Below, one piece after another: positions 1 to 9,752 of a stretch of DNA of 64,000 bases (the stretch's first letter is position 1; every line of letters starts with the position of its first letter). The position numbers were made by a program, and so were the translations under genes. The stretch is from Mesorhizobium prunaredense (GTDB lineage Bacteria > Pseudomonadota > Alphaproteobacteria > Rhizobiales > Rhizobiaceae): NCBI RefSeq assembly GCF_900156895.1, contig NZ_FTPD01000013.1:216021-280020 (forward strand), given 5' to 3'. The notes below the pieces were generated by a model. It worked only from the letters and a program-made list of their open reading frames with translations, ran no database searches and was not told the DNA's origin.

Positions 1-318
1 ATCGACGGCATCGACCTTCTCTATCCCGATCCCTGGCCGAAGAAGAAGCACTGGAAGCGACGCTTCGTCAGTCCGGTCAATCTCGACCGTTTCGCGCGCG
101 TCCTGAAGTCAGGCGGAACATTCCGCTTTGCGTCCGATATCGATAGCTATGTGAACTGGACGCTGCTGAACTGCCGGGCACATGATGCGTTTGCGTGGCA
201 GGCTGAAGAGGCAGCCGACTGGCAGCGGCCCTATGAGGGTTGGCCGGGTACACGCTACGAGGCGAAAGCCGTTCGCGAAGGCCGTCGGCCAGCCTACCTC
301 ACCTTCGTCCGAAGATAG
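1..318 (+). CDS. trmB: tRNA (guanine-N7-)-methyltransferase TrmB, 3' part
   Basis: This is the C-terminal 105 codons of a TrmB methyltransferase, cut by the window edge and ending in TAG. TrmB uses S-adenosylmethionine to make m7G46 in the tRNA variable loop. The reading frame opens with the family signature around residues 7-16 ([10 protein letters not shown], then H-W-K-R-R), followed by a conserved R-F-A-S-D-I-D stretch. The tail W-P-G-T-R-Y-E is also typical of the substrate-binding end of the family. The start codon and SAM-binding motif I lie outside the window. In rhizobia trmB commonly sits just before rimP-nusA, and the same arrangement is seen here. Confidence 0.95.
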   Translation: MDGIDLLYPDPWPKKKHWKRRFVSPVNLDRFARVLKSGGTFRFASDIDSYVNWTLLNCRAHDAFAWQAEEAADWQRPYEGWPGTRYEAKAVREGRRPAYLTFVRR

Positions 319-325
319 TCCTATT

Positions 326-348
326 CAAAGCGCGCTAAGCGCGCTTTG
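326..348. terminator. Perfect hairpin after trmB
   Basis: An 11-bp perfect inverted repeat (CAAAGCGCGCT / AGCGCGCTTTG) with a one-base centre lies 7 bp after the trmB stop. There is no T-run, so it may end transcription Rho-dependently or simply protect the mRNA 3' end. It sits between convergent genes and could serve both. Confidence 0.5.
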
Positions 349-355
349 CCGTCGA

Positions 356-376
356 CGAGGACCAGTGATGTCCTCG
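356..376 (-). terminator. Hairpin downstream of the 54-codon minus-strand gene
   Basis: A 7-bp stem CGAGGAC / GTCCTCG with a 7-nt loop lies 16 bp past the stop of the small minus-strand gene. No clear U-tract follows, so this is a weak terminator candidate. Confidence 0.3.
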
Positions 377-392
377 CCGCTCGTCGCCGGAC

Positions 393-557
393 TTAGAAGC
401 GGCCGATCTTGTTGAAGGCGGCCGGATCCATGCCGAGATTGCGCAGATCGTGCGCGCGCGGCTTGCGGCCGGCTTCGACGGCGTGCGAAGCGGCGACGGC
501 GCTGCCGAACACGGTGAAGAAATCGCCGATGGCCGAGAAAACCTTGCGGTTGGTCAC
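393..557 (-). CDS. Small conserved-looking hypothetical protein (54 codons)
   Basis: This 54-residue reading frame starts at GTG, with an AAAGGG Shine-Dalgarno 6 nt upstream, and ends in TAA. The product has a hydrophobic/aromatic N-terminal stretch (FSAIGDFFTVFGSAVAAS), then a basic segment (GRKPRAHDLRNLGMD) and the tail PAAFNKIGRF. The pattern of a short amphipathic helix plus an L-x-x-L-G-[IM]-D-P-x-x-F tail recalls short rhizobial proteins related to DUF1127, but I cannot assign a family or function. It is convergent with trmB and has its own ~320-bp upstream region. The reading frame also runs open upstream to 719, but only the GTG has a good ribosome binding site. Confidence 0.6.
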   Translation of the reverse strand: MTNRKVFSAIGDFFTVFGSAVAASHAVEAGRKPRAHDLRNLGMDPAAFNKIGRF

Positions 558-808
558 GATTATGCCCTTTCGCCTGCTGCAATGCGTGATTGATTTTGTG
601 CAACGCAACATAGATAGGCGCGTACTGCCTGATATCACAGGGACGTTGGCGCATGGCCGCCATGCGCCCTGTGCAACGCTGCCGCCCCGACAGTTCGCCC
701 CACCCCTGCATGCGGGCAACTTATCTGCTTACGACACAGACTGCATGCGGACTTGAAACGACGGCTGCGATCGTCTATATCAGGCTCAAATTCTTGGTCG
801 GTATGGCG

Positions 809-840
809 AAGAGTGGGTCCACCCGGTCCCGCTCTTTTTT
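809..840 (+). promoter_or_regulatory. Attenuator-like terminator hairpin in the rimP leader
   Basis: The 558-877 gap between the small minus-strand gene and rimP contains no gene. Its clearest signal is a 9-bp stem (AAGAGTGGG with CCCGCTCTT, one G-U pair) around a 10-nt loop, running directly into a T-run at 835-840. It ends 37 bp before the rimP start. A Rho-independent terminator between the likely promoter and the first gene of a nusA operon is the layout of a transcription attenuator. NusA is itself a termination factor, so autoregulation is plausible but is an inference. Confidence 0.5.
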
Positions 841-877
841 GTTACCTTCCGGCCGCCGATGAAGCGACAGGAATAGA

Positions 878-1534
878 ATGACGGCAACGGTACCCGACAG
901 CGACGACCGCATCATCCGCGAAAGCGGCATCGATGCGCGCATCGCGCTGATCGTGCAGCCGGTGATGCGTGCCATCGGCTTCCGCCTTGTCAGGGTGCAT
1001 CTGACGGGCCAGAACGGGCTGACGCTGCAGATCATGGCCGAACGCGAGGACGGCACCATGACCGTCGAGGATTGCGAAGAGGTCAGCCGGGCAGTGTCGC
1101 CGGCGCTCGATGTCGATGATCCGATCGAAAAGGCGTATCATCTCGAAGTGTCGTCGCCGGGAATCGACCGGCCGCTGGTCCGCAAGACGGATTTCGCGAC
1201 CTGGACGGGTCATCTGGTGAAGATGGAAACCTCGGTCCTCGTCGCCGACCGCAAGCGCTTCAAGGGCAAGATCGCCGAGAGCGACGCGGACGGCGTGCTG
1301 ATCGAGCGCGACAAGGCGGCCTATGGCGAACAGCCGACGGTGCGTGTGCCCTACGATGCGATTGCCGAAGCACGGCTGATCCTGACCGACGACCTTATCC
1401 GCGACGCACTGTCGAAGGACAACAGGGCGCGCAAGGAAGCCAAGAAGCGCCGCGGCGAGCCCGAAGACGCGCCAGAGGGCGTGGAAGCGGGCGTAGAAGC
1501 GGGCGCGGAAGATGAAACCGAACAGGAAATGTGA
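878..1534 (+). CDS. rimP: Ribosome maturation factor RimP
   Basis: RimP is a cytoplasmic factor needed for 30S subunit maturation. The 218-residue product has the family layout: an N-terminal alpha/beta domain (about residues 15-95, including the E-D-C-E-E-V-S-R helix start) and a C-terminal SH3-like domain (about 96-165) beginning at the conserved [12 protein letters not shown] motif. An additional charged tail rich in Glu and Ala (about 185-218) is common in rhizobial versions. ATG is at 878. It is the first gene of the rimP-nusA-ylxR-infB-rbfA-truB operon and is preceded by the attenuator-like hairpin. Confidence 0.96.
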   Translation: MTATVPDSDDRIIRESGIDARIALIVQPVMRAIGFRLVRVHLTGQNGLTLQIMAEREDGTMTVEDCEEVSRAVSPALDVDDPIEKAYHLEVSSPGIDRPLVRKTDFATWTGHLVKMETSVLVADRKRFKGKIAESDADGVLIERDKAAYGEQPTVRVPYDAIAEARLILTDDLIRDALSKDNRARKEAKKRRGEPEDAPEGVEAGVEAGAEDETEQEM

Positions 1535-1582
1535 TTGGGCTGCCGGGCGCAAAGCCTCGGCAACAAGCTCGGGAGAAAAGAG

Positions 1583-3178
1583 ATGGTTGTAAGCGCAAAC
1601 AGGCTTGAACTGCTGCAGATCGCCGATGCGGTCGCGCGTGAGAAGTCGATCGACAAGTCGATCGTCATCGCCGCCATGGCCGATGCGATCCAGAAGGCGG
1701 CGCGCTCGCGCTATGGCCAGGAAACCAACATCCGTGCCGACATCAATCCGAATACCGGCGAGATGAAGCTGCAGCGGCTGATGGAAGTGGTCGAGAGGGT
1801 CGATGACTATGCGACGCAGATCGCCATATCCTCGGCGCGTGAGCGCAATCCCGACGCCCAGCTCGGCGACTTCATTGCCGAACAGCTGCCGCCGATGGAT
1901 TTCGGCCGCATCGCCGCCCAGTCGGCCAAGCAGGTCATCGTGCAGAAGGTGCGCGAGGCCGAGCGTGACCGCCAGTACGACGAGTACAAGGACCGCATCG
2001 GCGAGATCGTCAACGGTACTGTCAAACGCGTCGAATACGGCAACGTCATCGTCGATCTCGGCCGCGGTGAGGCGATCATCCGTCGCGACGAGCTGATCCC
2101 CCGCGAAAATTACAAATATGGCGATCGCGTCCGCGCCTATGTCTATGACGTGCGCCGCGAGCAGCGCGGTCCGCAGATATTCCTGTCGCGCACCCACCCG
2201 CAGTTCATGGCGAAGCTGTTCACCATGGAGGTGCCGGAAATCTACGACGGCATTATCGAGATCAAGTCGGTCGCCCGCGATCCAGGTTCGCGCGCCAAGA
2301 TCGCCGTCATCTCGCGTGACAGTTCCATCGATCCGGTCGGCGCCTGCGTCGGCATGCGCGGCAGCCGCGTTCAGGCGGTGGTCGGCGAATTGCAGGGCGA
2401 GAAGATCGACATCATCCCGTGGTCGCCTTCGGCCGCTTCCTTCATCGTCAACGCGCTGCAGCCGGCGGAAGTCGCCAAGGTCGTGCTCGACGAGGACGCC
2501 GAGCGCATCGAGGTCGTGGTGCCGGACGACCAGCTGTCGCTGGCCATCGGCCGCCGCGGCCAGAACGTCCGGCTCGCCTCGCAGCTCACCGGCTGGGATA
2601 TCGACATCCTGACCGAGCAGGAAGAGAGCGAGCGCCGCCAGAAGGAGTTCGTCGAACGCTCGGCTCTGTTCATGGATGCGCTCAACGTCGACGAGATGGT
2701 CGGCCAGGTGCTCGCCTCCGAAGGCTTCACCAGCGTCGAGGAAGTCGCCTATGTCGATGCCGACGAGATCGCGTCGATCGACGGCTTCGACGAGGACACC
2801 GCCTCGGAAATCCAGGCGCGCGCCCGCGAATATCTGGAGAAGATCGAAGCCGAGCATGACGAGAAGCGCAAGGCGCTGGGCGTCAAGGACGAGTTGCGTG
2901 AGATTCCAGGCGTGACCACCGCCATGATGGTGACGCTCGGCGAGGACGGCGTGAAGACGATCGAGGATTTCGCCGGCTATGCGGCCGATGATCTGACCGG
3001 CTGGAAGGAACGCAAGGACGGCGAGACGAAGGTATTCCCGGGCGTGCTCGCCAATCACGGCGTGTCGCGGGCCGATGCTGAACAGATGGTTCTGGCTGCT
3101 CGCCTCAAGGCCGGCTGGATCACCGAAGACGAGCTTGCAGCCGAAGACGTGCCGGCTGACGAAGCCGTTGGTGCGTGA
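1583..3178 (+). CDS. nusA: Transcription termination/antitermination factor NusA
   Basis: NusA binds RNA polymerase and nascent RNA and modulates pausing, termination and antitermination. The 531-residue product shows the N-terminal polymerase-binding domain (1-125), an S1 domain (about 130-200, [14 protein letters not shown]), two KH domains (about 225-345, including C-V-G-M-R-G-S-R and [10 protein letters not shown]) and a C-terminal acidic region with helix-hairpin-helix repeats (about 365-510). ATG at 1583 is chosen because GGGAGAAAAGAG lies just before it; the frame is open upstream to the rimP stop but that part is not NusA-like. It lies 48 bp after rimP. Confidence 0.97.
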   Translation: MVVSANRLELLQIADAVAREKSIDKSIVIAAMADAIQKAARSRYGQETNIRADINPNTGEMKLQRLMEVVERVDDYATQIAISSARERNPDAQLGDFIAEQLPPMDFGRIAAQSAKQVIVQKVREAERDRQYDEYKDRIGEIVNGTVKRVEYGNVIVDLGRGEAIIRRDELIPRENYKYGDRVRAYVYDVRREQRGPQIFLSRTHPQFMAKLFTMEVPEIYDGIIEIKSVARDPGSRAKIAVISRDSSIDPVGACVGMRGSRVQAVVGELQGEKIDIIPWSPSAASFIVNALQPAEVAKVVLDEDAERIEVVVPDDQLSLAIGRRGQNVRLASQLTGWDIDILTEQEESERRQKEFVERSALFMDALNVDEMVGQVLASEGFTSVEEVAYVDADEIASIDGFDEDTASEIQARAREYLEKIEAEHDEKRKALGVKDELREIPGVTTAMMVTLGEDGVKTIEDFAGYAADDLTGWKERKDGETKVFPGVLANHGVSRADAEQMVLAARLKAGWITEDELAAEDVPADEAVGA

Positions 3179-3216
3179 GGTGAAACCGCATCGCACACAA
3201 GCCGCCCTTGGACGAG

Positions 3217-3867
3217 ATGAACGATCGCACTTGCATCGTTACGCGCAAACAGGCCGAACCGGATGAACTGATCCGTTTCGTCGTCGGCCCGGATTCGGCC
3301 GTCGTTCCGGATATCAAGAAAAACCTGCCCGGACGCGGTTGCTGGGTGACTGCCGACCGCCTACATATCGACAAGGCGGCAGCGAAAAACCTGTTCGCTC
3401 GCGCCTTCAAGGCGCAGGTGACCGTGCCGACCGATCTCGGCGGCATGGTCGACGGGCTGCTTTCCAGATACGCTCTGGGCATGCTCGGTCTTGCCCGCAA
3501 GGCAGGCGCGATCGCGCTCGGCGCCACCAAGGTCGAGAGCGCGGTGCGTGGTGGGCTGGCGCTTTTCGTGTTGCATGCGACCGAGGCGTCAGATGACGGC
3601 GTCCGCAAGATCAGCCAGGCGCGACGGGCAACCGTCCACCTCGGTGGTCCCGCCATCCTTGCCTACAAACTTTTCTCCGAGGCCGAGTTGAGCTTGGCAT
3701 TGGGGGGTACAAATGTGATACATGCTGCCGTTCTCGCGGGAGACGCGGGCAGGGCGGTCCAGAAGCGCGTGGTTGCGCTCGACCGATATCGGGGCGGTTC
3801 CCCGGACGATCTGGCAATGCTTGCGGCTGTTGCTGACGAAGATGATGCCGCAGAGGATATGGAATGA
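3217..3867 (+). CDS. YlxR-L7Ae fusion RNA-binding protein
   Basis: The product joins two nucleic-acid-associated domains. Residues 1-80 are a YlxR (DUF448) domain with the signature RTCIVTRKQ...P-G-R-G-C-W-V. Residues about 95-190 are an L7Ae/L30e-like domain ([13 protein letters not shown]). In alphaproteobacteria this fused form is normally found between nusA and infB, as here; its exact biochemical role is not settled. I chose ATG 3217, with GGACGAG upstream; an in-frame TTG at 3208 is the alternative. The last bases overlap the infB start (ATGA), indicating translational coupling. Confidence 0.9.
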   Translation: MNDRTCIVTRKQAEPDELIRFVVGPDSAVVPDIKKNLPGRGCWVTADRLHIDKAAAKNLFARAFKAQVTVPTDLGGMVDGLLSRYALGMLGLARKAGAIALGATKVESAVRGGLALFVLHATEASDDGVRKISQARRATVHLGGPAILAYKLFSEAELSLALGGTNVIHAAVLAGDAGRAVQKRVVALDRYRGGSPDDLAMLAAVADEDDAAEDME

Positions 3868-6431
3868 GCGATACGAAATCGGGCGACGACAAGACGTTGA
3901 GTGTTACGCCGAAGAAGACCTTGACGCTGAAGCGCCCCGGTACCGAGCAGGGCACCGTGCGCCAGAGCTTCTCGCATGGCCGCACCAAGGCGGTCGTGGT
4001 CGAGACCAAGAAGCGCAAGTTCTCGCTGCCCGGTGACAAGCCGGAGCCGGCCGCTGCCCCTGTGTCCGTCTTCACGCCGAAGCCGCCGGTCGCGGCAGCG
4101 CCGGTTGTGCAGGAAGCGCCCAAGGCGCCGCCGCCTCCGCCGCCGGCAGAACGCGGCGGCATGGTGCTCAACGAATTGTCGCGCAATGAGATGGAGGCGC
4201 GCCGCCGGGCTCTTGAGGGTTCGAAGGTGCGCGATGTCGAAGATCGCCAGCGCGCCATCGAAGAGGCCAAGCGCCGCGCCGAGGATGAAGAGCGCCGCCG
4301 TCGCGAGCGCGAAGAATCCGCGCGCCGCCAGGCCGAGGAAGAAGCCCGGCTGCAGGCCGAGGCCGAGTCCCGCCGGCGTGCCGAGGAAGAGGCGCGCCGC
4401 CGCGCGCCGCTGGCCGCCGAACTGGCGACAGTCGAGGACGAGGACGTCAAGCCGAAGCGGACCGGCGCCGGTGCCCCGGTGCGCCGTCCGGTCACGCCCG
4501 AAGTGGCGCGTCCGGCCAAGCCGACCAAGGGCGAGGAAGATCGCCGCCGCGGCAAGCTGACGCTGAATGCCGCACTTTCCGATGAGGATGCGCGGGCGCG
4601 TTCGCTGTCGTCGATGCGTCGGCGCCAGGAGAAATTCAAGCGCGCGCTGCATAACGAACCGCGCGAGAAAGTTATGCGCGAAGTGATACTGCCCGAAACC
4701 ATCACCATCCAGGAACTGGCGCAGCGCATGTCCGAGCGCGCCGTCGACGTGGTCAAGTTCTTCATGAAACAGGGCCAGATCCTGAAGCCGGGCGACGTCA
4801 TCGACGCCGACACGGCCGAGCTGGTCGCTACCGAATTCGGCCACACGGTTCGCCGCGTCGCCGAGTCCGACATCGAGGAAGGCCTCTTCAACATCGCCGA
4901 TCGCCCCGAAGATCTCGAGCCGCGTCCGCCGGTGGTGACAATCATGGGCCATGTCGACCACGGCAAGACGTCGCTGCTCGACGCCATCCGCAATGCCAAT
5001 GTCGTGTCCGGCGAGGCCGGGGGCATCACCCAGCATATCGGCGCCTATCAGGTCGAGAAGAACGGTAACAAGATCACCTTCATCGACACGCCCGGCCACG
5101 CCGCCTTCACGGCAATGCGCGCCCGTGGCGCTCAGGCGACCGACATCGCCATCCTCGTGGTGGCGGCCGACGACAGCGTGATGCCGCAGACGATCGAATC
5201 GATCAGCCATGCCAAGGCGGCCGGCGTTCCGATCATCGTGGCGATCAACAAGATCGACAAGCATGACGCCGACCCGCAGAAGGTGCGCTCGGAACTGCTG
5301 CGCCACGAAGTCTTCGTCGAATCGATGGGCGGCGAGGTGCTGGACGTCGAAGTGTCGGCGACCAAGGGCACCAATCTCGACAAGCTGCTCGAAGCGATCC
5401 TGCTGCAGGCCGAAATCCTCGACCTGAAAGCCAATCCGGACCGCACCGCCGAGGGCGTCGTCATCGAAGCCCAGCTCGACAAGGGCCGCGGCCCGGTCGC
5501 CACGGTGCTGGTCCAGACCGGCACGCTGATGCCTGGCGACATCCTCGTTGCCGGCAACGAATGGGGCCGGGTGCGCGCGCTGGTCAACGACCGCGGCGGG
5601 CAGATCAAGGAAGCGCCGCCGGCTATGCCGGTGGAAGTGCTCGGTCTGCAGGGAACCCCGCAGGCCGGCGACCGCTTCGCCGTCGTCAACAACGAGGCCC
5701 GCGCCCGCGAGATCACCGAATATCGCCAGCGTCTGGCGCGTGAGAAGGCGGTGGCCAAGCATGCCGGCCAGCGTGGTTCGCTCGAACAGATGATGTCGCA
5801 ACTGCAGACGAGCGGGCTGAAGGAATTCCCGCTGGTCATCAAGGGCGACGTGCAGGGCTCGATCGAGGCGATCAGCGCGGCGCTGGACAAGCTCGGCACC
5901 GACGAGGTGCGTGCGCGCATCGTTCATGCGGGCGCCGGCGGCATCACCGAAAGCGATGTGTCGCTGGCGGAAACCTCGGGTGCCGCAATCATCGGCTTCA
6001 ACGTTCGCGCCAATGTGCAGGCGCGTGCGGCGGCCGCGGCTGCAGGCATCGAGATCCGCTACTACTCGATCATCTACAACCTCGTGGATGACGTGAAGGC
6101 GGCGCTGTCCGGCCTGCTGTCGCCGGAGCGTCGCGAGACCTTCATCGGCAATGCCGAGATCCTCGAGATCTTCGACATCACCAAGGTCGGCAAGATCGCC
6201 GGCTGCCGTGTCACCGAAGGCAAGGTCGAGCGCGGTGCGGGCGTTCGCCTGATCCGCGACAACGTCGTCATCCATGAAGGCACGCTGAAGACGCTGAAGC
6301 GCTTCAAGGACGAAGTTGCGGAGGTTCCGGGTGGCCAGGAATGCGGCATGGCCTTCCAGAACTACGAAGACATGCGCGTCGGCGACGTCATCGAGTGCTT
6401 CCGCGTCGAGATGGTGACCAGAACGCTTTGA
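3864..6431 (+). CDS. infB: Translation initiation factor IF-2
   Basis: IF-2 is the GTPase that delivers fMet-tRNA to the 30S subunit and promotes subunit joining. The 855-residue product has a long variable N-terminal part: Ala/Pro-rich to about residue 95, then a highly charged Arg/Glu helical stretch to about 190. Next come an IF2_N domain (about 270-325) and the G domain with G1 GHVDHGKT at 361-368, G3 DTPGHAAF and G4 NKID. Domains II, III and C2 follow ([10 protein letters not shown] and the C-terminal beta barrel). Length is normal for alphaproteobacteria. Its start overlaps ylxR by 4 nt. A 214-bp spacer carrying two repeats separates it from rbfA. Confidence 0.98.
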   Translation: MSDTKSGDDKTLSVTPKKTLTLKRPGTEQGTVRQSFSHGRTKAVVVETKKRKFSLPGDKPEPAAAPVSVFTPKPPVAAAPVVQEAPKAPPPPPPAERGGMVLNELSRNEMEARRRALEGSKVRDVEDRQRAIEEAKRRAEDEERRRREREESARRQAEEEARLQAEAESRRRAEEEARRRAPLAAELATVEDEDVKPKRTGAGAPVRRPVTPEVARPAKPTKGEEDRRRGKLTLNAALSDEDARARSLSSMRRRQEKFKRALHNEPREKVMREVILPETITIQELAQRMSERAVDVVKFFMKQGQILKPGDVIDADTAELVATEFGHTVRRVAESDIEEGLFNIADRPEDLEPRPPVVTIMGHVDHGKTSLLDAIRNANVVSGEAGGITQHIGAYQVEKNGNKITFIDTPGHAAFTAMRARGAQATDIAILVVAADDSVMPQTIESISHAKAAGVPIIVAINKIDKHDADPQKVRSELLRHEVFVESMGGEVLDVEVSATKGTNLDKLLEAILLQAEILDLKANPDRTAEGVVIEAQLDKGRGPVATVLVQTGTLMPGDILVAGNEWGRVRALVNDRGGQIKEAPPAMPVEVLGLQGTPQAGDRFAVVNNEARAREITEYRQRLAREKAVAKHAGQRGSLEQMMSQLQTSGLKEFPLVIKGDVQGSIEAISAALDKLGTDEVRARIVHAGAGGITESDVSLAETSGAAIIGFNVRANVQARAAAAAAGIEIRYYSIIYNLVDDVKAALSGLLSPERRETFIGNAEILEIFDITKVGKIAGCRVTEGKVERGAGVRLIRDNVVIHEGTLKTLKRFKDEVAEVPGGQECGMAFQNYEDMRVGDVIECFRVEMVTRTL

Positions 6432-6482
6432 GTTCGAGTATTCCAGGCCAACCGGGCGGTGGTCGAAAGGCCGCCGCCTAAA

Positions 6483-6527
6483 CCATGATCCCGAAAAGTG
6501 GAATCCGGTTTTCGGAGAAGATCATGG
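6483..6527. repeat. Dispersed palindromic repeat, GATCCCGAAAA family
   Basis: This is a nested inverted repeat: outer arms CCATGATC / GATCATGG (6483-6490, 6520-6527) and inner arms CCGAAAA / TTTTCGG (6491-6497, 6509-6515). A diverged relative with the same GATCCCGAA and TTCGG...GATCATG blocks occurs at 42845-42911. From memory this type is common in Mesorhizobium intergenic regions. It lies in the infB-rbfA spacer. Confidence 0.75.
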
Positions 6528-6540
6528 TCAAACAAAAAGA

Positions 6541-6584
6541 TAGAGCCTGATCCATCCGATTTTTATCGGATGGATCAGGCTCTA
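6541..6584. repeat. Perfect 20-bp inverted repeat with 4-nt loop
   Basis: The arms 6541-6560 (TAGAGCCTGATCCATCCGAT) and 6565-6584 are exact reverse complements around TTTT. The RNA would form a very stable hairpin 61 nt before rbfA. The outer TAGAGC tips recur at 9711, 12194 and 42845, suggesting one family. It could act as an mRNA processing or stability signal inside the operon. Confidence 0.8.
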
Positions 6585-6645
6585 AAGCATATGAGACATG
6601 CGGCACGGTCCTATCCCGTGCCTCACGATTTCAGGATAGAGAAAA

Positions 6646-7083
6646 ATGCCGCGTTCAACCACGTCAGGTCCATCCCAGCGCATGCTTCGCGTCGGCGAGC
6701 AGGTGCGTCATGCGCTGTCTGAAACCTTGCAACGTGGCGAGATCCTCGATCCGTTGATCGAGAATTCGGTGGTTTCGGTCTCGGAGGTGCGCATGTCGCC
6801 CGATCTGAAGATCGCCACCGCCTTCGTCTCGCCGCTTGGCGCCAGTGATGCCGATGCGGTGGTCGAGGCGCTCAACAAGCATGCGAAATTCGTGCGCGGC
6901 CGCGTTTCCGGCGCGCTCCGGCAGATGAAGTACATGCCGGAATTCCGCTTCCGGCTCGACACCAGCTACGACAATTTCCAGAAGATCAACGAATTGTTGC
7001 ACTCGCCGGAAGTGGCGCGCGATCTCACCCCAGACGCCCAGACTGGCGACCAGAACAAAGACAACGACAAGGACAAAAAATAG
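6646..7083 (+). CDS. rbfA: 30S ribosome-binding factor RbfA
   Basis: RbfA binds immature 30S subunits near the 5' end of 16S rRNA and is needed for processing and cold growth. The 145-residue product shows the KH-like fold motifs: [11 protein letters not shown] near residue 15, [15 protein letters not shown] about 43-58, and the C-terminal [13 protein letters not shown] charged Asp/Lys tail ends the protein. ATG 6646 is chosen, with ATAGAGAAA upstream. The TAG stop shares one base with the truB GTG start, so the two are likely translationally coupled. Confidence 0.96.
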   Translation: MPRSTTSGPSQRMLRVGEQVRHALSETLQRGEILDPLIENSVVSVSEVRMSPDLKIATAFVSPLGASDADAVVEALNKHAKFVRGRVSGALRQMKYMPEFRFRLDTSYDNFQKINELLHSPEVARDLTPDAQTGDQNKDNDKDKK

Positions 7084-8045
7084 TGGCGCGTCGGGGCAAG
7101 AAGAAGGGTCGGCCGATCTCCGGCTGGCTGGTGCTGGACAAACCCGTCGGCATGGGCTCGACCGAAGCCGTGTCCAAGATCAAATGGCTGTTCCAGGCGG
7201 AAAAGGCCGGCCACGCCGGCACGCTCGACCCGCTTGCTTCCGGCATGCTGCCAATTGCGCTCGGCGAAGCAACCAAGACCGTGCCCTATGTCCAGGATGG
7301 CGCCAAGGTCTACCGCTTCACGGTTGCCTGGGGTGAGGAGCGTTCGACCGATGACCTCGAAGGGCCGGTGACGAAAAGCTCCGACCAGCGTCCGGCTGAA
7401 GCCGATGTGCTTTTGCTGATGCCGAAATACACCGGCGTCATCATGCAGACGCCGCCGCAATTTTCGGCCATCAAGATCGCAGGCGAGCGCGCCTATGATC
7501 TTGCCCGCGACGGCGCGACGGTCGACATTCCGGCGCGGGAAGTCGAGATCGGCCGCCTCGACCTGATCGAGCACAATGCTGACAGCACCATTTTCGAGGT
7601 CGAATGCGGCAAGGGCACCTATGTCCGCTCGCTGGCCCGCGACATGGGCCGCGATCTCGGCTGTTTCGGTCACATCGCCGAACTGCGCCGGATCGAGGTC
7701 GAGCCGTTCACGCAGGAAGACTTCGTCACCATCGCCGAGCTGGAAGCCGCCCGCTTCGGCGAACAGGGCGATGAAGGTTCGGATTCAGCGGACATGGTGC
7801 CGGTCGACTTCGACGCCATCGACGCGTTTCTGGTCGACACATCAGCCGCGCTCGACTGCCTGCCGCAGATCGCGATCAGCGACGACGCGGCAACAAAAAT
7901 CCGCCTCGGCAACCCGGTCATCATCCGTGGCCGCGACGCGCCGGTGGAAGCCGAGGAAGCCTGCGCCACGGCGCGCGGCAAGCTGGTCGCCATCGGCGCC
8001 ATCGAGCAAGGCATGTTCAAGCCGAAGCGGGTCTTTGCCGGGTGA
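7083..8045 (+). CDS. truB: tRNA pseudouridine(55) synthase TruB
   Basis: TruB converts U55 of the tRNA T-loop to pseudouridine. The 320-residue product begins with a lysine/arginine-rich stretch, then SGWLVLDKP (the conserved GWLVLDKP motif). The catalytic motif [11 protein letters not shown] follows, with Asp at about residue 49. Further family motifs are [15 protein letters not shown] and [11 protein letters not shown]. It uses a GTG start that overlaps the rbfA stop by one base. It is the last gene of the rimP operon. Confidence 0.96.
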   Translation: MARRGKKKGRPISGWLVLDKPVGMGSTEAVSKIKWLFQAEKAGHAGTLDPLASGMLPIALGEATKTVPYVQDGAKVYRFTVAWGEERSTDDLEGPVTKSSDQRPAEADVLLLMPKYTGVIMQTPPQFSAIKIAGERAYDLARDGATVDIPAREVEIGRLDLIEHNADSTIFEVECGKGTYVRSLARDMGRDLGCFGHIAELRRIEVEPFTQEDFVTIAELEAARFGEQGDEGSDSADMVPVDFDAIDAFLVDTSAALDCLPQIAISDDAATKIRLGNPVIIRGRDAPVEAEEACATARGKLVAIGAIEQGMFKPKRVFAG

Positions 8046-8088
8046 GTCCCGTCGTCTAATCTCGATCAGAGGTACATTCGAGGGGCAC

Positions 8089-9183
8089 ATGGCAAAGGCC
8101 GAGACGATCAGGAAGCGGGCGCCGGTGACAGCACGGCGGCCGCCGATCGGCGCATCACCGGGCACACTGATCGCCGACCCTGCGGCGCGGCGCAGCGAAC
8201 TGCGACTGACACTGATGTCGCCCGACAAATTCGAGACAATCGAAAATGCCAGCATCGACGACCTGAATGCTCTTTGCAACGCATGGCCGGTCATCTGGCT
8301 CGATTGCACCGGTCTCGCCAACATCCCGCTGATCGAGGAGATTGGCCGGATTTTCAGCCTGCATCCGCTGGCGCTGGAGGACGTCGTCAACACCGGCCAG
8401 CGGCCGAAGGTGGATTTCTTCGAAGACCATGCCTTCGTCGTCGTCAGGATGATCGACGACGTCACCGCGCATCGCTACGAGCAGATCGCGGTCTTCTTCG
8501 GCAGGAACTTCGTCGTCACCTTCCAGGAGCGCGAAGGCGATCCGTTCGATCCCGTGCGCAAGCGCATCGAAAGCTCGATGCCCAACCGGCTGCGCTCACG
8601 CGGTGCCGACTATCTCGCCTATGCGCTGATCGACGCCATCGTCGACAGCTATTTCCCGCCGATCGAGGCTGCCGGCGACTTGGTCGACAGCATCGAGGAC
8701 CAGATGCTGCGTGCGGCGGACAAGCACCAGATGCGGCGGCTTCACGAGTTGCGGCGCGACGCCAATGTGCTGAAGGGGGTACTTTGGCCGATGCGCGACG
8801 CGCTGGCGACGCTGATCCGCAACGACGTGCCCTATGTGAAGCCCGAGACCAAGATCTTCCTGAACGACACGCTCGATCACTCGCTTCGGCTTATCGAGCT
8901 AGTCGAAACCCAGCGCGACATGCTGACCGGTCTGATCGAGATGCATCTGTCGCTGAGCCAGGCACGCACCAGCGACGTCATCAGCTATCTGACGATCGTC
9001 TCGGTGATCTTCATCCCGCTCACCTTTCTCGCTGGCGTGTGGGGCATGAACTTCGATCCCGAAGCCTCGCCATGGAACATGCCGGAGCTGAAGGCCCAAT
9101 ACGGGTATCCGGCAGCGCTGGTGTTCATGACTGTTGTCGCGCTCGGGCTTATAGCTTTCTTCAGATGGAAGAAGTGGCTTTAG
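8089..9183 (+). CDS. corA: CorA-family magnesium/cobalt transporter
   Basis: CorA forms pentameric inner-membrane channels for Mg2+ uptake. The 364-residue product has a large cytoplasmic N-terminal domain, with the helices containing R-L-H-E-L-R-R-D-A-N-V-L-K. Two C-terminal transmembrane helices (about 297-317 and 338-358) flank the diagnostic Gly-Met-Asn motif at residues 319-321 (GMNF), and the protein ends R-W-K-K-W-L. ATG 8089 follows GAGGGGCAC; the reading frame is open far upstream inside truB in another frame and that part is not coding. It is 43 bp downstream of truB and may be read with the operon. Confidence 0.93.
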   Translation: MAKAETIRKRAPVTARRPPIGASPGTLIADPAARRSELRLTLMSPDKFETIENASIDDLNALCNAWPVIWLDCTGLANIPLIEEIGRIFSLHPLALEDVVNTGQRPKVDFFEDHAFVVVRMIDDVTAHRYEQIAVFFGRNFVVTFQEREGDPFDPVRKRIESSMPNRLRSRGADYLAYALIDAIVDSYFPPIEAAGDLVDSIEDQMLRAADKHQMRRLHELRRDANVLKGVLWPMRDALATLIRNDVPYVKPETKIFLNDTLDHSLRLIELVETQRDMLTGLIEMHLSLSQARTSDVISYLTIVSVIFIPLTFLAGVWGMNFDPEASPWNMPELKAQYGYPAALVFMTVVALGLIAFFRWKKWL

Positions 9184-9365
9184 CCGAAGCGAAATCTTCG
9201 TTTGTGCAGCAAAAAGCCGGCTTGTGAATTGGGCTGGTGTTTTTGCCTGAATTGCACTATATGCGCCGCAGCATCGTGCAATGCCACGTTGCTTGTACCG
9301 GCCCCTGCTGGACGACATCCCGGCCGAGGGCGTCCCGTTTCCTCAAACAGATAAGGAAAAACACG

Positions 9366-9635
9366 ATGTCGATTACTGCCGAGCGCAAGAAGGAATTGAT
9401 GGGTGAATTCGCAACCGCCAAGGGCGATACCGGGTCTCCGGAAGTCCAGGTGGCCATCCTTTCCGAGCGCATCAAGAACCTGACCGACCATTTCAAGGAC
9501 CACAAGAAGGATAACCATTCCCGCCGTGGTCTGCTCGCTCTCGTCTCCCAGCGCCGCAGCCTGCTTGATTATCTCAAGCGCAAGGATGACGCGCGCTATC
9601 AGACGCTGATCGAGAAGCTCGGTCTGCGCCGTTGA
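9366..9635 (+). CDS. rpsO: 30S ribosomal protein S15
   Basis: S15 is a primary 16S rRNA-binding protein of the small subunit. The 89-residue product has the classic length and motifs: M-S-I-T-A-E-R-K at the start, [16 protein letters not shown] in helix 1, and [21 protein letters not shown] near the end. ATG 9366 is preceded by ATAAGGAAAA. It is followed by a strong hairpin and then pnp, the common rpsO-pnp order; S15 is known in other bacteria to regulate its own mRNA. Confidence 0.98.
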   Translation: MSITAERKKELMGEFATAKGDTGSPEVQVAILSERIKNLTDHFKDHKKDNHSRRGLLALVSQRRSLLDYLKRKDDARYQTLIEKLGLRR

Positions 9636-9641
9636 CGAATT

Positions 9642-9673
9642 GACCGGCGGGTTCTTTCGAGAGCCCGCCGGTC
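9642..9673 (+). terminator. Hairpin after rpsO
   Basis: A 10-bp perfect stem GACCGGCGGG / CCCGCCGGTC with a 12-nt loop starts 7 bp after the rpsO stop. It has no T-tract. In enterobacteria the rpsO-pnp spacer holds both a terminator and RNase III sites, so this may be a terminator or a processing hairpin. Confidence 0.55.
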
Positions 9674-9677
9674 GCGC

Positions 9678-9701
9678 ATTGGAGCAGTCCATTGCTCCAA
9701 T
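9678..9701. repeat. Small inverted repeat in the rpsO-pnp spacer
   Basis: A 9-bp perfect palindrome, ATTGGAGCA / TGCTCCAAT, with a 6-nt loop follows directly on the rpsO hairpin. The rpsO-pnp gap 9636-10039 has no gene that I can support. Confidence 0.45.
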
Positions 9702-9710
9702 GAAGGAAGT

Positions 9711-9752
9711 AGAGCGCCGCGCTTCGATTTGGACGCGTACATAGGACGCTCT
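9711..9752. repeat. TAGAGC-tipped palindromic element
   Basis: The outer arms AGAGCG (9711-9716) and CGCTCT (9747-9752) enclose a GC-rich core with GCGC...ACGCGT. The tips match those of the elements at 6541-6584 and 12192-12233, so I place it in the same dispersed family. The core is much less symmetric than in those copies. Confidence 0.4.

Noticed and set aside
842..3196. 784-codon open frame on the minus strand opposite rimP and nusA
   Set aside because: It is antisense to two clear genes, has a His/Asp/Arg-rich composition typical of GC-rich shadow frames, and shows no domain.
3663..6275. 870-codon minus-strand open frame opposite infB
   Set aside because: Same shadow effect; infB has every GTPase motif and the antisense frame has none.
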